From contig NZ_VTXD01000001.1 of assembly GCF_013114625.1 (NCBI RefSeq), positions 341,720-405,719 on the forward strand: a stretch of DNA of 64,000 nucleotides, given 5' to 3'. The position numbers and the translations under genes were made by a program. Below the pieces are notes generated by a model. It was not told the origin of the DNA. It made no database searches and worked only from the letters and a program-made list of their open reading frames with translations. Shown piece after piece: positions 46,010-56,055 of this stretch (positions are counted from its first letter, which is position 1; each line of letters starts with the position of its first letter). The stretch comes from Vibrio sp. 99-70-13A1. Its GTDB lineage: Bacteria; Pseudomonadota; Gammaproteobacteria; Enterobacterales; Vibrionaceae.

Positions 46010-48421
46010 TTAAGCATAATAGCTAATTCCATCACGCTTTGATGCGACATTCAATTCAAGATTGACATCAGACTCAAGGTTTTCTCCACCTTGACCATCA
46101 TTTGTGCGGTTACCGCCTGATTGTTGATCGTTTCCACCGCTGTTATATCGGTCTTGACCTTGCCCTGAACTTTGTTGCTGTACTGATGACTCAGCCAACT
46201 GTAAGCCTTGCTGGGCAAGCATTTCTCTTAAACGAGGTAATGTTTGCTCGATGATGTCTCTGGCTTGCTGGTTCGCAACCGTGAAATGAACATTTGCAAT
46301 ATCATTGTTCATCGTCATTCGGATTTGCATACGACCCAATTCAGGTGGGTCAAGTCGAATATCTAAGTTCTTCAAATTCTTCGACATCATCATTTGAACC
46401 TTTTCAGCAACCTGTTCATTAGCGAGTTCTTTCGTTAGCTGAAGTGGCGCTTGTTGAGCAGCTTGAATTTCGGCTCTTGTAGGTGCTGTACTTGGCATAC
46501 CTTGCTGGCCAGAAGCCGCTGCAATTTGCTGCGCTAGCGTTCCTTCTTTACCATCATCTTTCTGAGTGGTTTTTGATAAACCAGCCAGTGCGGCACCACT
46601 AATGCCCGCTTTTAAAACTGCCTCTGAAGGTGATGCTTTGGCGGCGCTTAATGCCGCATCAGGAACTGAACTGAACTGAGTTGTTTGAGCAAATGCTGCT
46701 GTATTATCCAAGCCTGTAGACGCAACTGATGCTGAAGACGCAGCCATCGCTTTATCCGCAGCTGAGGCATTTTGTGCCAACGCTTGCTGTACAGAAGCTG
46801 CGACACCAGTTTGAGCCGTTTTGGTCGCTAGCGTATTTTCTGTCACCGTTTTACCTTCAGCAGTTACTTTCACATCAGACGTCGCACTTCCCCAGGCAAT
46901 AGTATTTATATGTTCACTTTCAGCTGCGACCTGAGAGTCATCACCTTTTTGGTTCGTCATTACTTGGTTATATGATTCTTGGCTAATAATTCCTTTCTGA
47001 AAAGCTTCCGTATAGAGTTGCTTTGCTTGCGCTGTTACAGTGACAAGTTGCGCATCCAACGCTTGAAGGTCTTGTGTTGCTTTCTCTAACAATACTTGCT
47101 CTTCAGCTACTAATTCGGTTCCACTCGCTTGTTTAACTTGTAACTCATTAACCACAGCTTCTGCCATGCTAATTTGGGCATTCAGTTGATTAATAGCCTG
47201 AGTATGCTGATCAACTTCTATAACTAACTGTGCATCACTTTCAGATAATTCAGGTGTTTTTCCTGACTGCATCATATTTGCGGTCAGTGCTGCTGAGCTG
47301 CTTAAATTTGAAGCTTGGTTAAGTTCCGCATTCACTTTTTCGTTCTGTAGGCTGGCTTCAAGCTGTTGTATCGTCACGCCCTGATTAAGTAATTGCTGTA
47401 CCTGTTGATCACTTAATGAAGAGACAGGCGCTCCTTGTGTCAGCTTCATGAGTGATTTTTCACTTGCTTCTACTGCTAATTGCTCTTCAGATTTAACGAT
47501 TAACTGGTCTGAATTTGTTAGGGGAACCGTACTAAGGGGGATTCCTGCTTTTCCAGCTGTAACCCCTGCGTCGGCAGCAGATGAAGGCGAGCCAATCACT
47601 TGAGACTCAGTCAACCCTTGTGTATTTAACTGACCTGACTGAACAGTAGATGTTGATACTGCACCTTCAGTTGAACTGATTGGAGGCAAAGCTTTGCCGT
47701 TAGTTTGCGGCTGAAGTGTCTTATTGGCTTCATCGAGCTGACCAAGTAATTTATTACCTTCGTTCATCGCGGCAGAGGCTTTAACCGCAGTCTCCGCTTC
47801 GATTTTTTCGCCTTGTCCTTGAGTCGTATCTTTATTTAAAGAAACGTCTGAACCTTGAGTTAGCTTAGTATCTGATGTGGTTTTAGATTCGGATACCACT
47901 TTAGACTCTTTCCCAACAAGGATTTCGTCTACTTCGCCCTCACTTGCTTCAGCAGCCTTAAGCGCTTTACCATCAGAGACAACCTGCTGTTTAGATGAAT
48001 CTAATGCTGCTTGAGATTTAGCGTCGCCCTTACCCAGTTCAGGTTCATCATTATTTTTAGCCTGTTTAAGCAATGCTTCTTCAGACTCATCAGAGTTAAG
48101 CTGTTGTTCGACTTTACTTTTGCTACTTTCAACACCTTTAGTTTCACTTGATGTTTCTTCGGCTTGTTTTCCTTTAGAAGCATCTGAGACCACTTTTTCA
48201 GAGCTATCGCCTGAACCTTCAGACGCTTTACTGTCTGATTGGTTCTTCCCAGGTTCTACATTTGATTTAGAGCTGGTTTCCTTCGATGAAAATGCCTCTT
48301 TGAGTGTTTCAAAGAAACCTTTTGAACTGCCACTTTCTTCTGTTTTTACATCAGCAGTATTCGACTCTAATAATGAAGAGGTTTTATGACTCGTCGAACT
48401 TGAAGGAAGGCTTATATTCAT
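46010..48421 (-). CDS. fliK: Flagellar hook-length control protein FliK
   Basis: FliK measures hook length and triggers the FlhB switch. The 803-residue protein is twice the length of Salmonella FliK (405). Its N-terminal 650 residues are low in complexity and rich in Ser, Lys, Glu, Gln and Ala, with few hydrophobic clusters; the compact C-terminal domain (about 680-770) holds the family signature LDIRLDPPELGRMQIRMTM and IIEQTLPRLREMLAQQGLQL. ATG 48421 is preferred over GTG 48448. It is the first gene of the unit reaching flhB, behind a sigma-54 promoter. Confidence 0.93.
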   Translation of the reverse strand: MNISLPSSSTSHKTSSLLESNTADVKTEESGSSKGFFETLKEAFSSKETSSKSNVEPGKNQSDSKASEGSGDSSEKVVSDASKGKQAEETSSETKGVESSKSKVEQQLNSDESEEALLKQAKNNDEPELGKGDAKSQAALDSSKQQVVSDGKALKAAEASEGEVDEILVGKESKVVSESKTTSDTKLTQGSDVSLNKDTTQGQGEKIEAETAVKASAAMNEGNKLLGQLDEANKTLQPQTNGKALPPISSTEGAVSTSTVQSGQLNTQGLTESQVIGSPSSAADAGVTAGKAGIPLSTVPLTNSDQLIVKSEEQLAVEASEKSLMKLTQGAPVSSLSDQQVQQLLNQGVTIQQLEASLQNEKVNAELNQASNLSSSAALTANMMQSGKTPELSESDAQLVIEVDQHTQAINQLNAQISMAEAVVNELQVKQASGTELVAEEQVLLEKATQDLQALDAQLVTVTAQAKQLYTEAFQKGIISQESYNQVMTNQKGDDSQVAAESEHINTIAWGSATSDVKVTAEGKTVTENTLATKTAQTGVAASVQQALAQNASAADKAMAASSASVASTGLDNTAAFAQTTQFSSVPDAALSAAKASPSEAVLKAGISGAALAGLSKTTQKDDGKEGTLAQQIAAASGQQGMPSTAPTRAEIQAAQQAPLQLTKELANEQVAEKVQMMMSKNLKNLDIRLDPPELGRMQIRMTMNNDIANVHFTVANQQARDIIEQTLPRLREMLAQQGLQLAESSVQQQSSGQGQDRYNSGGNDQQSGGNRTNDGQGGENLESDVNLELNVASKRDGISYYA

Positions 48422-48485
48422 ATTTCTGGCTCTATCTATTCGCGTCACTGCTAACGATTAAGTAAAGCAATGAAAAGAAAGTCGG

Positions 48486-48514
48486 ACGCATTTAAAGTAA
48501 GAGGTAAAATGCGT
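48486..48514 (-). repeat. Inverted repeat in the fliK leader
   Basis: Perfect 8-base arms (ACGCATTT at 48486-48493 and AAATGCGT at 48507-48514) lie just downstream of the inferred sigma-54 start near 48,521, so the hairpin would form at the 5' end of the fliK mRNA. It could also be a protein-binding palindrome. Confidence 0.5.
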
Positions 48515-48531
48515 GTATCAACGATAGTTAA

Positions 48532-48547
48532 AGCAAGAAATACGCCA
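48532..48547 (-). promoter_or_regulatory. Sigma-54 promoter before fliK
   Basis: The minus strand reads TGGCGTATTTCTTGCT, with GG and GC at the correct spacing and the full TTGCT -12 element. It lies between fliJ and fliK and makes fliK the head of a separate transcript. Confidence 0.8.
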
Positions 48548-48608
48548 GAAGTGAAGTTAGATAAATGTGTAGGGAGGAAGTTGGACAGAATGTCATAAAA
48601 ATAAAATT

Positions 48609-49052
48609 CTAAAAATTGTTACGGCGACGGCTGTAAAGCAATGTTGAAAACTCATCCATCTGCTTCTGTTCACGTTGGTCTTGCTGTTTCGCTTTTTCTT
48701 TCTGTTTTTTTTCAAGCAACCACTCATAAGATTTACGCTGCTTACGTAATTCCATCCAATAATCTTGGCAGTTATCAACTTGGTTTTTAAAGTGACCTTC
48801 AGCCTGTCTTTGTTTAGATAAGGTTTCATCCAATTGCGTTAGAAAGCGATTCAAATGACCATATTGACTTGCTGTTAGCCCTGACTTACCACGATCAACG
48901 AGTTGCTGGCAATAATCGAGACGGTATTGCTCGATTTGAGAAACTTGTTTGTAATAATCTTGAAGCTCTGAGTTCGCTTGATTTAAAGCAAGCACGGCTT
49001 GATTCTCTTTATCTTTCGCTTGTTCTAATAAAAACTCTAAAGCATTATCCAT
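48609..49052 (-). CDS. fliJ: Flagellar export chaperone FliJ
   Basis: FliJ is the coiled-coil stalk in the FliI hexamer and helps carry export chaperones to FlhA. The 147-residue protein is almost wholly helical, with heptad patterns, many Gln, Lys and Glu residues and no membrane span (LEFLLEQAKDKENQAVLALN start). Its ATG lies 6 bases after the fliI stop. Confidence 0.92.
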   Translation of the reverse strand: MDNALEFLLEQAKDKENQAVLALNQANSELQDYYKQVSQIEQYRLDYCQQLVDRGKSGLTASQYGHLNRFLTQLDETLSKQRQAEGHFKNQVDNCQDYWMELRKQRKSYEWLLEKKQKEKAKQQDQREQKQMDEFSTLLYSRRRNNF

Positions 49053-49058
49053 TGTCTA

Positions 49059-50378
49059 CTACCCTCCTAATACATGCTTTAACATATTGACGCACATATC
49101 ATAAGGTACGGTTTCTTTCATTTTTTGCTGTAAGTAATCATCAAGACGTGGCTTCAATGTAAATGCACTATCTATCGCTTGATCGGTTCCAGGCTTATAA
49201 GCGCCGATAGAAACAAGATCTTGGTTTTTACGGCATATTGAGAGAACTTGCCTCACAGCTTTTGACATCATGACATGCTCTTCTGTCGTTATCTGAGGCA
49301 TAACACGACTCACCGACTTCTCGACATCAATAGCAGGGTAATGACCTGCATCAGCCATTTCACGCGAAAGAACAATGTGACCATCCAAGATTGCTCGTGA
49401 TGCATCGGCGATGGGATCTTGTAAATCATCACCTTCCGTTAACACCGTAAAGAAAGCCGTAATTGAGCCTTGCTCATCACTACCATTACCCGCCCTTTCA
49501 ACCAGAGCCGGCAACTTTGCAAATACCGAAGGCGGATAACCTTTCGTTGCAGGTGGTTCCCCAACAGATAATGCAATCTCACGCTGCGCTTGTGCAAAAC
49601 GAGTGAGTGAATCCATCAGCAGTAAAACATCTAACCCTTGGTCTCTAAAATATTCTGCAACTGTTAGGGCGGTTTGGCAGCCTTTCAATCGCATTAGAGG
49701 TGATGAGTCAGCAGGTGCTGCTACAACAACAGAACGCTTACGCCCATCTTCACCTAAAATTTCTTCAATAAATTCTTTTACTTCTCGGCCACGCTCACCA
49801 ATCAGACCTACAACAACTACTTGTGCGGTAGTGCCTCGTGTCATCATGCCGAGGGTCACAGACTTACCAACACCTGAACCTGCGAACAAACCAATACGCT
49901 GTCCTTTACCAACCGTCAGTAGACCATTAATCGCTTTCAAGCCTACATCTAGAGGCTCTGAAATAGGCTTTCTAGACAAAGGATTGATAGGATCTGAATT
50001 AAACGACGCTCTTTGCTCAGTATAAATAGCACCTAAACCGTCTAGCGGGTTACCAACACCATCTATCACTCGTCCAAGTAGTTCCATACCAACAGGGATG
50101 CCACTTTCAGCCGTTACAGGTGTCACACGTGCTCCGGGCAAAATACCGGTAATTTGCTCACTCGGCATCAGGTAAAGGTTATCACCAGAGAAACCAACCA
50201 CTTCCGCTTCCATTTCACCTGACATGGTTTCCACCAGACACAAACTACCGATAGGTGCTTTACACCCAGTAGCTTCTAGCGTTAAGCCAACAACTCTCAC
50301 TAAACGACCAGATGCGATAGGACGTGATTTAAGACCTTGAACTTTGTATTGGCTTAAGCGTTCGGCTAATTCAAGCAT
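49059..50378 (-). CDS. fliI: Flagellar export ATPase FliI
   Basis: FliI is the F1-beta-like ATPase of the flagellar export system. The 439-residue protein has the Walker A loop [15 protein letters not shown] at about residues 163-177, Walker [21 protein letters not shown], and the ATPase signature [14 protein letters not shown]. It begins with TAATG overlap of the fliH stop. Confidence 0.96.
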   Translation of the reverse strand: MLELAERLSQYKVQGLKSRPIASGRLVRVVGLTLEATGCKAPIGSLCLVETMSGEMEAEVVGFSGDNLYLMPSEQITGILPGARVTPVTAESGIPVGMELLGRVIDGVGNPLDGLGAIYTEQRASFNSDPINPLSRKPISEPLDVGLKAINGLLTVGKGQRIGLFAGSGVGKSVTLGMMTRGTTAQVVVVGLIGERGREVKEFIEEILGEDGRKRSVVVAAPADSSPLMRLKGCQTALTVAEYFRDQGLDVLLLMDSLTRFAQAQREIALSVGEPPATKGYPPSVFAKLPALVERAGNGSDEQGSITAFFTVLTEGDDLQDPIADASRAILDGHIVLSREMADAGHYPAIDVEKSVSRVMPQITTEEHVMMSKAVRQVLSICRKNQDLVSIGAYKPGTDQAIDSAFTLKPRLDDYLQQKMKETVPYDMCVNMLKHVLGG

Positions 50379-51178
50379 TAATCATGACCTTGATGACGGT
50401 TAGATCCGCAGAAACTTTGGATAACGCTACGTACACGCTCTTCCATCCGGTAATTGACACTGGATTCTCCCGCTTCGATTTGTACATCTCCACGGTTTAA
50501 TGCTGGCTCTGAAACCAAAGTCCAATTACGAGTATCAAGCTCACTTTCACCATAAGCCGAACGGATGATTTGTACATCTTCTGGGTTGAGTTTCAAGGTA
50601 ATAGCGTGCCCAGAAACAGGCAATGACTCGACAGATTCTTTCACGGTATCAAGAATAATTTGAGGGTTAGTTTGCACTTCAATATGCACAACTTCTTTAA
50701 CCAAAGTTAATACCATATCCACCAACTGCTTTTCTACTTGAGCATTCATCAGCTCTAGTGGCTGAGCAAACTGATTGGCTAGCCCCATAAAAATAGCAAC
50801 TTGCTGTTGTATGTATTCTTGACCAGCGGTCACACCTTCAAGTTTTCCCACTTCATTACCTTCAGCGTGACCTGCAGTAAAACCTTCTTCTTTACCTTTT
50901 TCAAAACCTTGCTTAAAGCCAGCTTCTTGCCCTTGCTGCATACCTTCTTGATAAGCACCTTGCTTAATCAATTCAATCTGCTCTTCCGTTAATATCAGCT
51001 CTTCATCTTCAATAGCTTCATCAACAGTCGGCATCCAGCTTGGGTCATAGTTAAAAGCTGTCTCTTTTGCATTTTTATTGGCATCAGAGGTGTAGTCAGG
51101 TAGTCCCCACTTTTGAGGCTGTGCCACTGTGTTATCTTCATCTGGACGAAGGAAGCCGCGTTTTCGCTCACCTGACAT
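50378..51178 (-). CDS. fliH: Flagellar export regulator FliH
   Basis: FliH is the stator-like regulator that holds FliI at the C-ring. The 266-residue protein has a polar N-terminus, a GxxxG-type repeat helix (about 90-130: [20 protein letters not shown] and following), and a C-terminal globular domain ([38 protein letters not shown]). The frame extends upstream to 51211, but the ATG at 51178 with AGGTATTC before it is the likely start. A predicted terminator separates it from fliG. Confidence 0.93.
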   Translation of the reverse strand: MSGERKRGFLRPDEDNTVAQPQKWGLPDYTSDANKNAKETAFNYDPSWMPTVDEAIEDEELILTEEQIELIKQGAYQEGMQQGQEAGFKQGFEKGKEEGFTAGHAEGNEVGKLEGVTAGQEYIQQQVAIFMGLANQFAQPLELMNAQVEKQLVDMVLTLVKEVVHIEVQTNPQIILDTVKESVESLPVSGHAITLKLNPEDVQIIRSAYGESELDTRNWTLVSEPALNRGDVQIEAGESSVNYRMEERVRSVIQSFCGSNRHQGHD

Positions 51179-51319
51179 ATGAATACCTATATAGAAATGA
51201 AATGTGCTCAACTTATATCAAGCAATTGTGTGAAAAAATTGGTGTCGTTCAATACTCATTAAGTGAATTGGAATTACTTCATTCAATACAACAAGCATGA
51301 TTGTTCTGTATCTTCATAA

Positions 51320-51346
51320 AAGAAAAGCCCCAACATGTGGGGCTTT
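51320..51346 (-). terminator. Predicted terminator between fliG and fliH
   Basis: On the minus strand AAAGCCCCA (51346-51338) pairs perfectly with TGGGGCTTT (51332-51324), loop CATGT, and is followed by TTCTTTT. It lies 14 bases after the fliG stop, inside what is usually a continuous fliE-J operon. The remaining 51179-51319 gap has a TATAAG -10-like box near 51,213 but no convincing partner. Confidence 0.75.
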
Positions 51347-51359
51347 GAGGTTTCTAAAC

Positions 51360-52418
51360 TTATAGGAACTCGTCGGCACCACCAGACAGCATAATTTCCC
51401 CGCTGTCTGCCATTTTCCTCGCGATTCCAAGAATCTCTTTTTGCGCCGCCTCTACATCAGAGACTTTAACTGGAGGCATTGCTTCAATATCATCACGCAT
51501 CATATCGGCTGCACGTTTAGACATGTTCTTAAAGATCTTCTCACGTAGTCCGTCATCTGCACCTTTAAGTGCTTTTTGAAGGACATCTTGAGGCACATCA
51601 CGCAGCAATTTCTGAACACCTTGATCGTCCACTTCAATAAGGTTTTCAAAGACAAACATAAGGTCTTGAATTTGAGTCGCCATATCTTCGTCTTGATCGC
51701 GGATTTGATCCATCAACACGCCTTCAACGTTGTTGTCCATGTAGTTCATGATTTCAGCAGCTGCTTTCAGACCACCAATTTTCGCGGCTTGAGCACCAGC
51801 TTGACCAGCAAACTGTTTCTCCATGATTTCGTTCAGTTCGGCAAGAGCGGATGGCTGAACTTCTTCTAAGTTCGCAATACGCATCATCAAATCTAAACGA
51901 ACACGTTCAGGGAATTGAGATAATATTTCAGCCGACTGATCGGACTCTAAGTAAGATAAAACAATGGTTTGGATCTGCGGGTGTTCATTAATGATAATGC
52001 TTGCCACCTGACGCGGGTCCATCCATTTCAATGAATCAAGACCTTTCGACCCTGTTCCAAGTAAGATCTGATCAACAAGGTTATTTGCTTTATCTTCACC
52101 TAATGCAGCCACCAATGCATTACGCATAAAGTCTTCGCTGCCCATACCAATATTTGTGTATTTTTGAATATCGTCTAGAAAAGCTCGGTGAACAGCACCC
52201 ACTTTTTCTTGCGATAAGTCAGCAGCACGAGCCATCGCACTACCTACACGCTGAACTTGTTTCGGTTCAAGGTGACGAATAATGCCAGCTGCATCTTCTT
52301 CATTAAGACTCAGTAATAAAATCGCTGCGCGCTCATCACCCAATATTGAGGCGATATCAACACTTCCCGCTTCAACGACTTCACCGCCTTCCGCTTGTTC
52401 AACAATTTCGTTAGCCAT
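51360..52418 (-). CDS. fliG: Flagellar motor switch protein FliG
   Basis: FliG is the upper C-ring protein and the site of torque transfer from the stators. The 352-residue protein begins with an N-terminal extension of about 20 acidic and polar residues, then ASILGDERAAILLLSLNEED (FliF binding), the EHPQ motif (NEHPQIQTIVLSYL) that contacts FliM, and the C-terminal domain with the charged torque helix (GLREKIFKNMSKRAADMMRDD). It overlaps the fliF 3' end by 8 bases. Confidence 0.96.
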   Translation of the reverse strand: MANEIVEQAEGGEVVEAGSVDIASILGDERAAILLLSLNEEDAAGIIRHLEPKQVQRVGSAMARAADLSQEKVGAVHRAFLDDIQKYTNIGMGSEDFMRNALVAALGEDKANNLVDQILLGTGSKGLDSLKWMDPRQVASIIINEHPQIQTIVLSYLESDQSAEILSQFPERVRLDLMMRIANLEEVQPSALAELNEIMEKQFAGQAGAQAAKIGGLKAAAEIMNYMDNNVEGVLMDQIRDQDEDMATQIQDLMFVFENLIEVDDQGVQKLLRDVPQDVLQKALKGADDGLREKIFKNMSKRAADMMRDDIEAMPPVKVSDVEAAQKEILGIARKMADSGEIMLSGGADEFL

Positions 52419-54153
52419 CTGCCATCCAATTCTTAACTACTTGAGCTGCTAGCTCTGGTTCATTTGCTACAAGTGCTCTCACTGCTTTCAGAACATCTTC
52501 ATCTTTATGCAAGTTTGGTAAATCGATGCTTGAGCCAAATTCAAATAGCTCACCGCCTTCAATATCACCGCCAATTAAGCTCGTTTCACCATCGGCACCA
52601 ATAGGCATGCCATCAGGACCGTACATTTCATCGTCTTCATCGTCTGCTGGGTTAAGCAGTTTCTTCATAGCAGGACGAACCAGAACTAGAATCACAACGA
52701 TGATGACTAAGGCACTTGCAAACCAGCGAACCCAGTCATTAAAGTTTGGATGCTCCCAAATTGGAACATCAGCAATAATTTCAGATTCCATTGGTGCAAA
52801 TTGCACACTTAGTACATTAAGTAAGTCACCGCGCCCTTCGCTGAAACCAACCGTTCCAATTAATACCTGTTTAATGGCATTAATTTCGCTGTCACTTAGT
52901 GGTGTATGAACTACCGCACCAGTATCTGGGTTTATGGATTGACGATCTTTAATGGCAACCGAAACTGTTTGGCGGTTTACCGTACCACTTTGCTTACGTT
53001 CATGGCTAATTGTAGTATCCAGCTCGAAGTTTCGTGTAGCTTCTTTATGTACTGAACCTTGTCCCATTGCCGAACCATCTTTCATTTGCGCGACATCTTG
53101 CGGGATAGAAGCATCAGCCGGTGGCTGGTTACTTAACGCACCAGGTACACCACCCACAGTACTTCCATTATTGTAATCTTCTAATGTGTATTCACTTCGT
53201 GTTGCTGGGGTTGTTGGATCAAAACGTTTTCTCGTTTGCTCCACCGCACTGAAATCGAGTTCAATATCTACTTGGGCGGTATAGTTTCCAAAACCAAGAA
53301 TAGGGATAAGCACGGAATCAATTTTCTCGCGCAGTGCCTGCTCCTGATTTCGTTCCAGCTCATGCTCTTTACGGCGAGCTGAAGAAACAGGATCTTGAGA
53401 ACCTGAACTCAATAAACGCCCGTGCTGGTCAGTTACAGTAATGCGAGAGGTTTTCATACCAGGAACAGCACTTGCCACCATATCTACAACAGAATCAACT
53501 TCCTGTTGCTTTAGATTTGTGCCGGTTTTCAATGTTAAGAAAACAGATGCTGAAGCTTCTTGATTATGACGAACAAAAACACTTTGCTTAGGTAACGCTA
53601 ACAGGACTTGAGCTTTACGAACTTGCTTCATTTGCTCAATGCCTTTAGCCAGTTGTCGTTCCCGACTGAGCTTTAAGCGTTCTTGTTCTAAACGTTGAGA
53701 TACACCAAAGCCCATATCCTGCATAAGGATATCGTCTCCAGCGTTTTTTTCTTGGTTTAGACCGGCGCGAACCATGTCTAATTTAAGGCTGTTGTACTCA
53801 CTCGCAGGAACAGACAACGTATTGCCATCAAGTGAGTATTCTATCTTTTGTTGATCGAGGTAATCTAATACAGGAATAAGCTCTTCTGTTTCATAGGCAC
53901 CAAGAGGACGCATTTCTGGCTCTTTTACCCAGAAAAAAAGCATGACGATCAGCGCGACACAAATAGAAATGGAAAGCACTAAGACGACTTGACGCAGCAA
54001 ATCGAGATCACCGACTGCCATATCGAATTTAGACGTGCTTCTTTCGCCTAGATCAGGATTTTGTCCTTCTCCATCGATGTCTGAACCGGCCACCAGACCA
54101 TGCTCACCAGCATCATTTACCGCTAAATCTGTCGATTGATTATCATCTGCCAC
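52411..54153 (-). CDS. fliF: Flagellar MS-ring protein FliF
   Basis: FliF builds the MS ring in the inner membrane. The 580-residue protein has two spans (about residues 56-76, VVLVLSISICVALIVMLFFW, and 470-492, FASALVIIVVILVLVRPAMK), with ring-building motifs in the periplasmic part between them (QMKQVRKAQVLLALPKQSVF; KTGTNLKQQEVDSVVDMVAS). The cytoplasmic C-terminus (LKAVRALVANEPELAAQVVKNWM) is the FliG-binding helix pair. It follows fliE by 15 bases. Confidence 0.96.
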   Translation of the reverse strand: MADDNQSTDLAVNDAGEHGLVAGSDIDGEGQNPDLGERSTSKFDMAVGDLDLLRQVVLVLSISICVALIVMLFFWVKEPEMRPLGAYETEELIPVLDYLDQQKIEYSLDGNTLSVPASEYNSLKLDMVRAGLNQEKNAGDDILMQDMGFGVSQRLEQERLKLSRERQLAKGIEQMKQVRKAQVLLALPKQSVFVRHNQEASASVFLTLKTGTNLKQQEVDSVVDMVASAVPGMKTSRITVTDQHGRLLSSGSQDPVSSARRKEHELERNQEQALREKIDSVLIPILGFGNYTAQVDIELDFSAVEQTRKRFDPTTPATRSEYTLEDYNNGSTVGGVPGALSNQPPADASIPQDVAQMKDGSAMGQGSVHKEATRNFELDTTISHERKQSGTVNRQTVSVAIKDRQSINPDTGAVVHTPLSDSEINAIKQVLIGTVGFSEGRGDLLNVLSVQFAPMESEIIADVPIWEHPNFNDWVRWFASALVIIVVILVLVRPAMKKLLNPADDEDDEMYGPDGMPIGADGETSLIGGDIEGGELFEFGSSIDLPNLHKDEDVLKAVRALVANEPELAAQVVKNWMADG

Positions 54154-54168
54154 TATATACTACCCAAC

Positions 54169-54480
54169 TTATACCGGCATATTCATGAGTTCTTTGTACG
54201 ATTCCACCAATTTATTTCTAATTTGGATTGTCGCATCAAAAGCTACACCTGATTTATTTCTAGCAATCATCACGTCAGAGAGAGACACACTTGCGTCACC
54301 ACTATCAAAACGTGTTTGAAGAGCTCCAGAGGTTTTCTGTAGAGAATTGACGTTATTGATAGCACTTGTCAGCATATTGCCGAAGTCTGAGCCTACGGCT
54401 TGCCCTGTTGCTGTAGGGCGCGTATTTGCTGCTTCGACCATCATGGCCTGCATTTCACCCTGTAAACCATCTATTCTCAT
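54169..54480 (-). CDS. fliE: Flagellar hook-basal body adaptor FliE
   Basis: FliE connects the MS ring to the rod. The 103-residue protein is helical, with NLTSAINNVNSLQ-like and SGDASVSLSDVMIARNKSGVAFDA segments and the terminal VESYKELMNMPV motif of the family. It is the first gene of fliEFGHIJ, behind a perfect sigma-54 promoter. Confidence 0.94.
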   Translation of the reverse strand: MRIDGLQGEMQAMMVEAANTRPTATGQAVGSDFGNMLTSAINNVNSLQKTSGALQTRFDSGDASVSLSDVMIARNKSGVAFDATIQIRNKLVESYKELMNMPV

Positions 54481-54535
54481 CTTCTACCTCAAAGGTCAAA
54501 ATTCTGACCATTTGCTTCTGTTGTATTATTGACGG

Positions 54536-54551
54536 AGCAATTTATGTGCCA
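54536..54551 (-). promoter_or_regulatory. Sigma-54 promoter before fliE
   Basis: The minus strand reads TGGCACATAAATTGCT, an essentially perfect match to TGGCACG-N4-TTGCW. It lies in the flrC-fliE gap and gives a leader of about 45 bases. Confidence 0.9.
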
Positions 54552-54613
54552 CTAATGATTGAACACACTATCGTACTACATGAATAAAATAGGTGATACA
54601 CCAAGTTTACTGG

Positions 54614-56023
54614 CTAGTTAGGTATATCAATGCCAGCATCACGCATTTTGGCTAATTTATAGCGCAGCGTTCGAGGGCTAATTCCTAACTTTTCTGCCAT
54701 TTCTTTTCTTCTACCATTACAGGCGATCAAGGTTTCCAAAATAATGGCATATTCTTGATCTCTCAACTCGTTGCCAAGCCCCTCGCTTGAAGATAACCCT
54801 TTAGGGACTACGCTAGCTTCGGCAACAGGCATAATATTAGGAGTGGCTATCTCACCGCCTTCAACCACAAGTTGTAAGCTGCTAGCATCTTGCCAATCTA
54901 CACCTTCAAGAAGGATATGTTCGCCGGTAATATTTGACTGCTCACATAAGATAAGTGCTCGTTGAATGACATTATCGAGCTCGCGAACATTCCCTGGCCA
55001 CGGATAATTGACTAATTTAACAATAGCATCTTCAGAAATAGAAGGAACGGGTAGTCCCAATTTCGTGCAGTTTCGTTCAACCAAATGTAATGCCAGTGGC
55101 TTAATATCACCTTTTCGTTCACAAAGAGCTGGCCATGACAGTGGGAATACATTTAGGCGATAGTATAAATCTTCACGGAAATTCCCTTCTGATACATACA
55201 GTTTTAAATCTCGGTTACTGGTTGCCAGAACTCGAACATCAAGCTTTATGCTTTTTCGGCTACCTAACCTTTCAACTTCGCGTTCCTGTAAAACACGTAA
55301 TAATTTTGCTTGCAGGTTTAAATCCATTTCACTGATTTCGTCCAGTAAAATAGTGCCGCCCTGCGCTTGTTCAAATTTACCTGGGCAAGCCTGAATCGCC
55401 CCTGTAAACGCACCTTTCTCATAGCCAAATAAAGTGGCTTCAAGCATGTTGTCAGGTATAGCCGCGCAGTTGATTGCAACGAAAGGGCCATTTTTTCGAT
55501 TAGAAGCATTATGAATATAGCGAGACATAACCTCTTTACCTGAACCACTAGGACCAAGCACCATGACGTTAGCATCAGTTTTAGCGACTTTATCTGCTAA
55601 CGCTAAAAGCTTTATGCTCTTTTCATCAGCAACAATGGCATCCCCATTATCATCTGATTTTACTGGTGCGTATCGGCTCACCATATTGAGCAATACTTCA
55701 GGAGCAAATGGTTTGGCCATGTAGTCAATAGCGCCTTCTTTCATGGCAGCTACGGCATCTTCAATATTGGCATACGCTGTCATTAATAAAACGGGTAAAT
55801 TTGGCCAATGCTGTTTGATATTACGTAAAAGAGCCAAGCCCCCCATTCCAGCCATTTGTACATCTGACACAACAATATCGACAGGGTTAGACTTCAATTT
55901 TACTAGAGCATCTTCTGCACAGTCAGCCTCCAACCACTCATAACCAGCAAGGGCTAGAGTATCGATGAGAGCTTCGCGAAGACCTTCATCATCTTCTACG
56001 ATTAACACTTTGCTTTGCGCCAT
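54614..56023 (-). CDS. flrC: Sigma-54 response regulator FlrC
   Basis: FlrC, phosphorylated by FlrB, activates sigma-54-dependent middle flagellar genes in Vibrio. The 469-residue protein has a receiver domain with acceptor D54 (IVVSDVQMAGMGG), the AAA+ domain with Walker A GPSGSGKEVMSRY, the sigma-54 contact loop [13 protein letters not shown] and Walker B GGTILLDEISEMD, and a Fis-like HTH (EMAEKLGISPRTLRYKLAKM). It follows flrB by 32 bases. Confidence 0.95.
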   Translation of the reverse strand: MAQSKVLIVEDDEGLREALIDTLALAGYEWLEADCAEDALVKLKSNPVDIVVSDVQMAGMGGLALLRNIKQHWPNLPVLLMTAYANIEDAVAAMKEGAIDYMAKPFAPEVLLNMVSRYAPVKSDDNGDAIVADEKSIKLLALADKVAKTDANVMVLGPSGSGKEVMSRYIHNASNRKNGPFVAINCAAIPDNMLEATLFGYEKGAFTGAIQACPGKFEQAQGGTILLDEISEMDLNLQAKLLRVLQEREVERLGSRKSIKLDVRVLATSNRDLKLYVSEGNFREDLYYRLNVFPLSWPALCERKGDIKPLALHLVERNCTKLGLPVPSISEDAIVKLVNYPWPGNVRELDNVIQRALILCEQSNITGEHILLEGVDWQDASSLQLVVEGGEIATPNIMPVAEASVVPKGLSSSEGLGNELRDQEYAIILETLIACNGRRKEMAEKLGISPRTLRYKLAKMRDAGIDIPN

Positions 56024-56055
56024 GTGATTCTCCAGTATTAATTCAATTAATGGGG

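Noticed and set aside
49603..50025. Plus-strand 140-codon frame within fliI
   Set aside because: It is antisense to the highly conserved FliI ATPase and has no ribosome site or motif.
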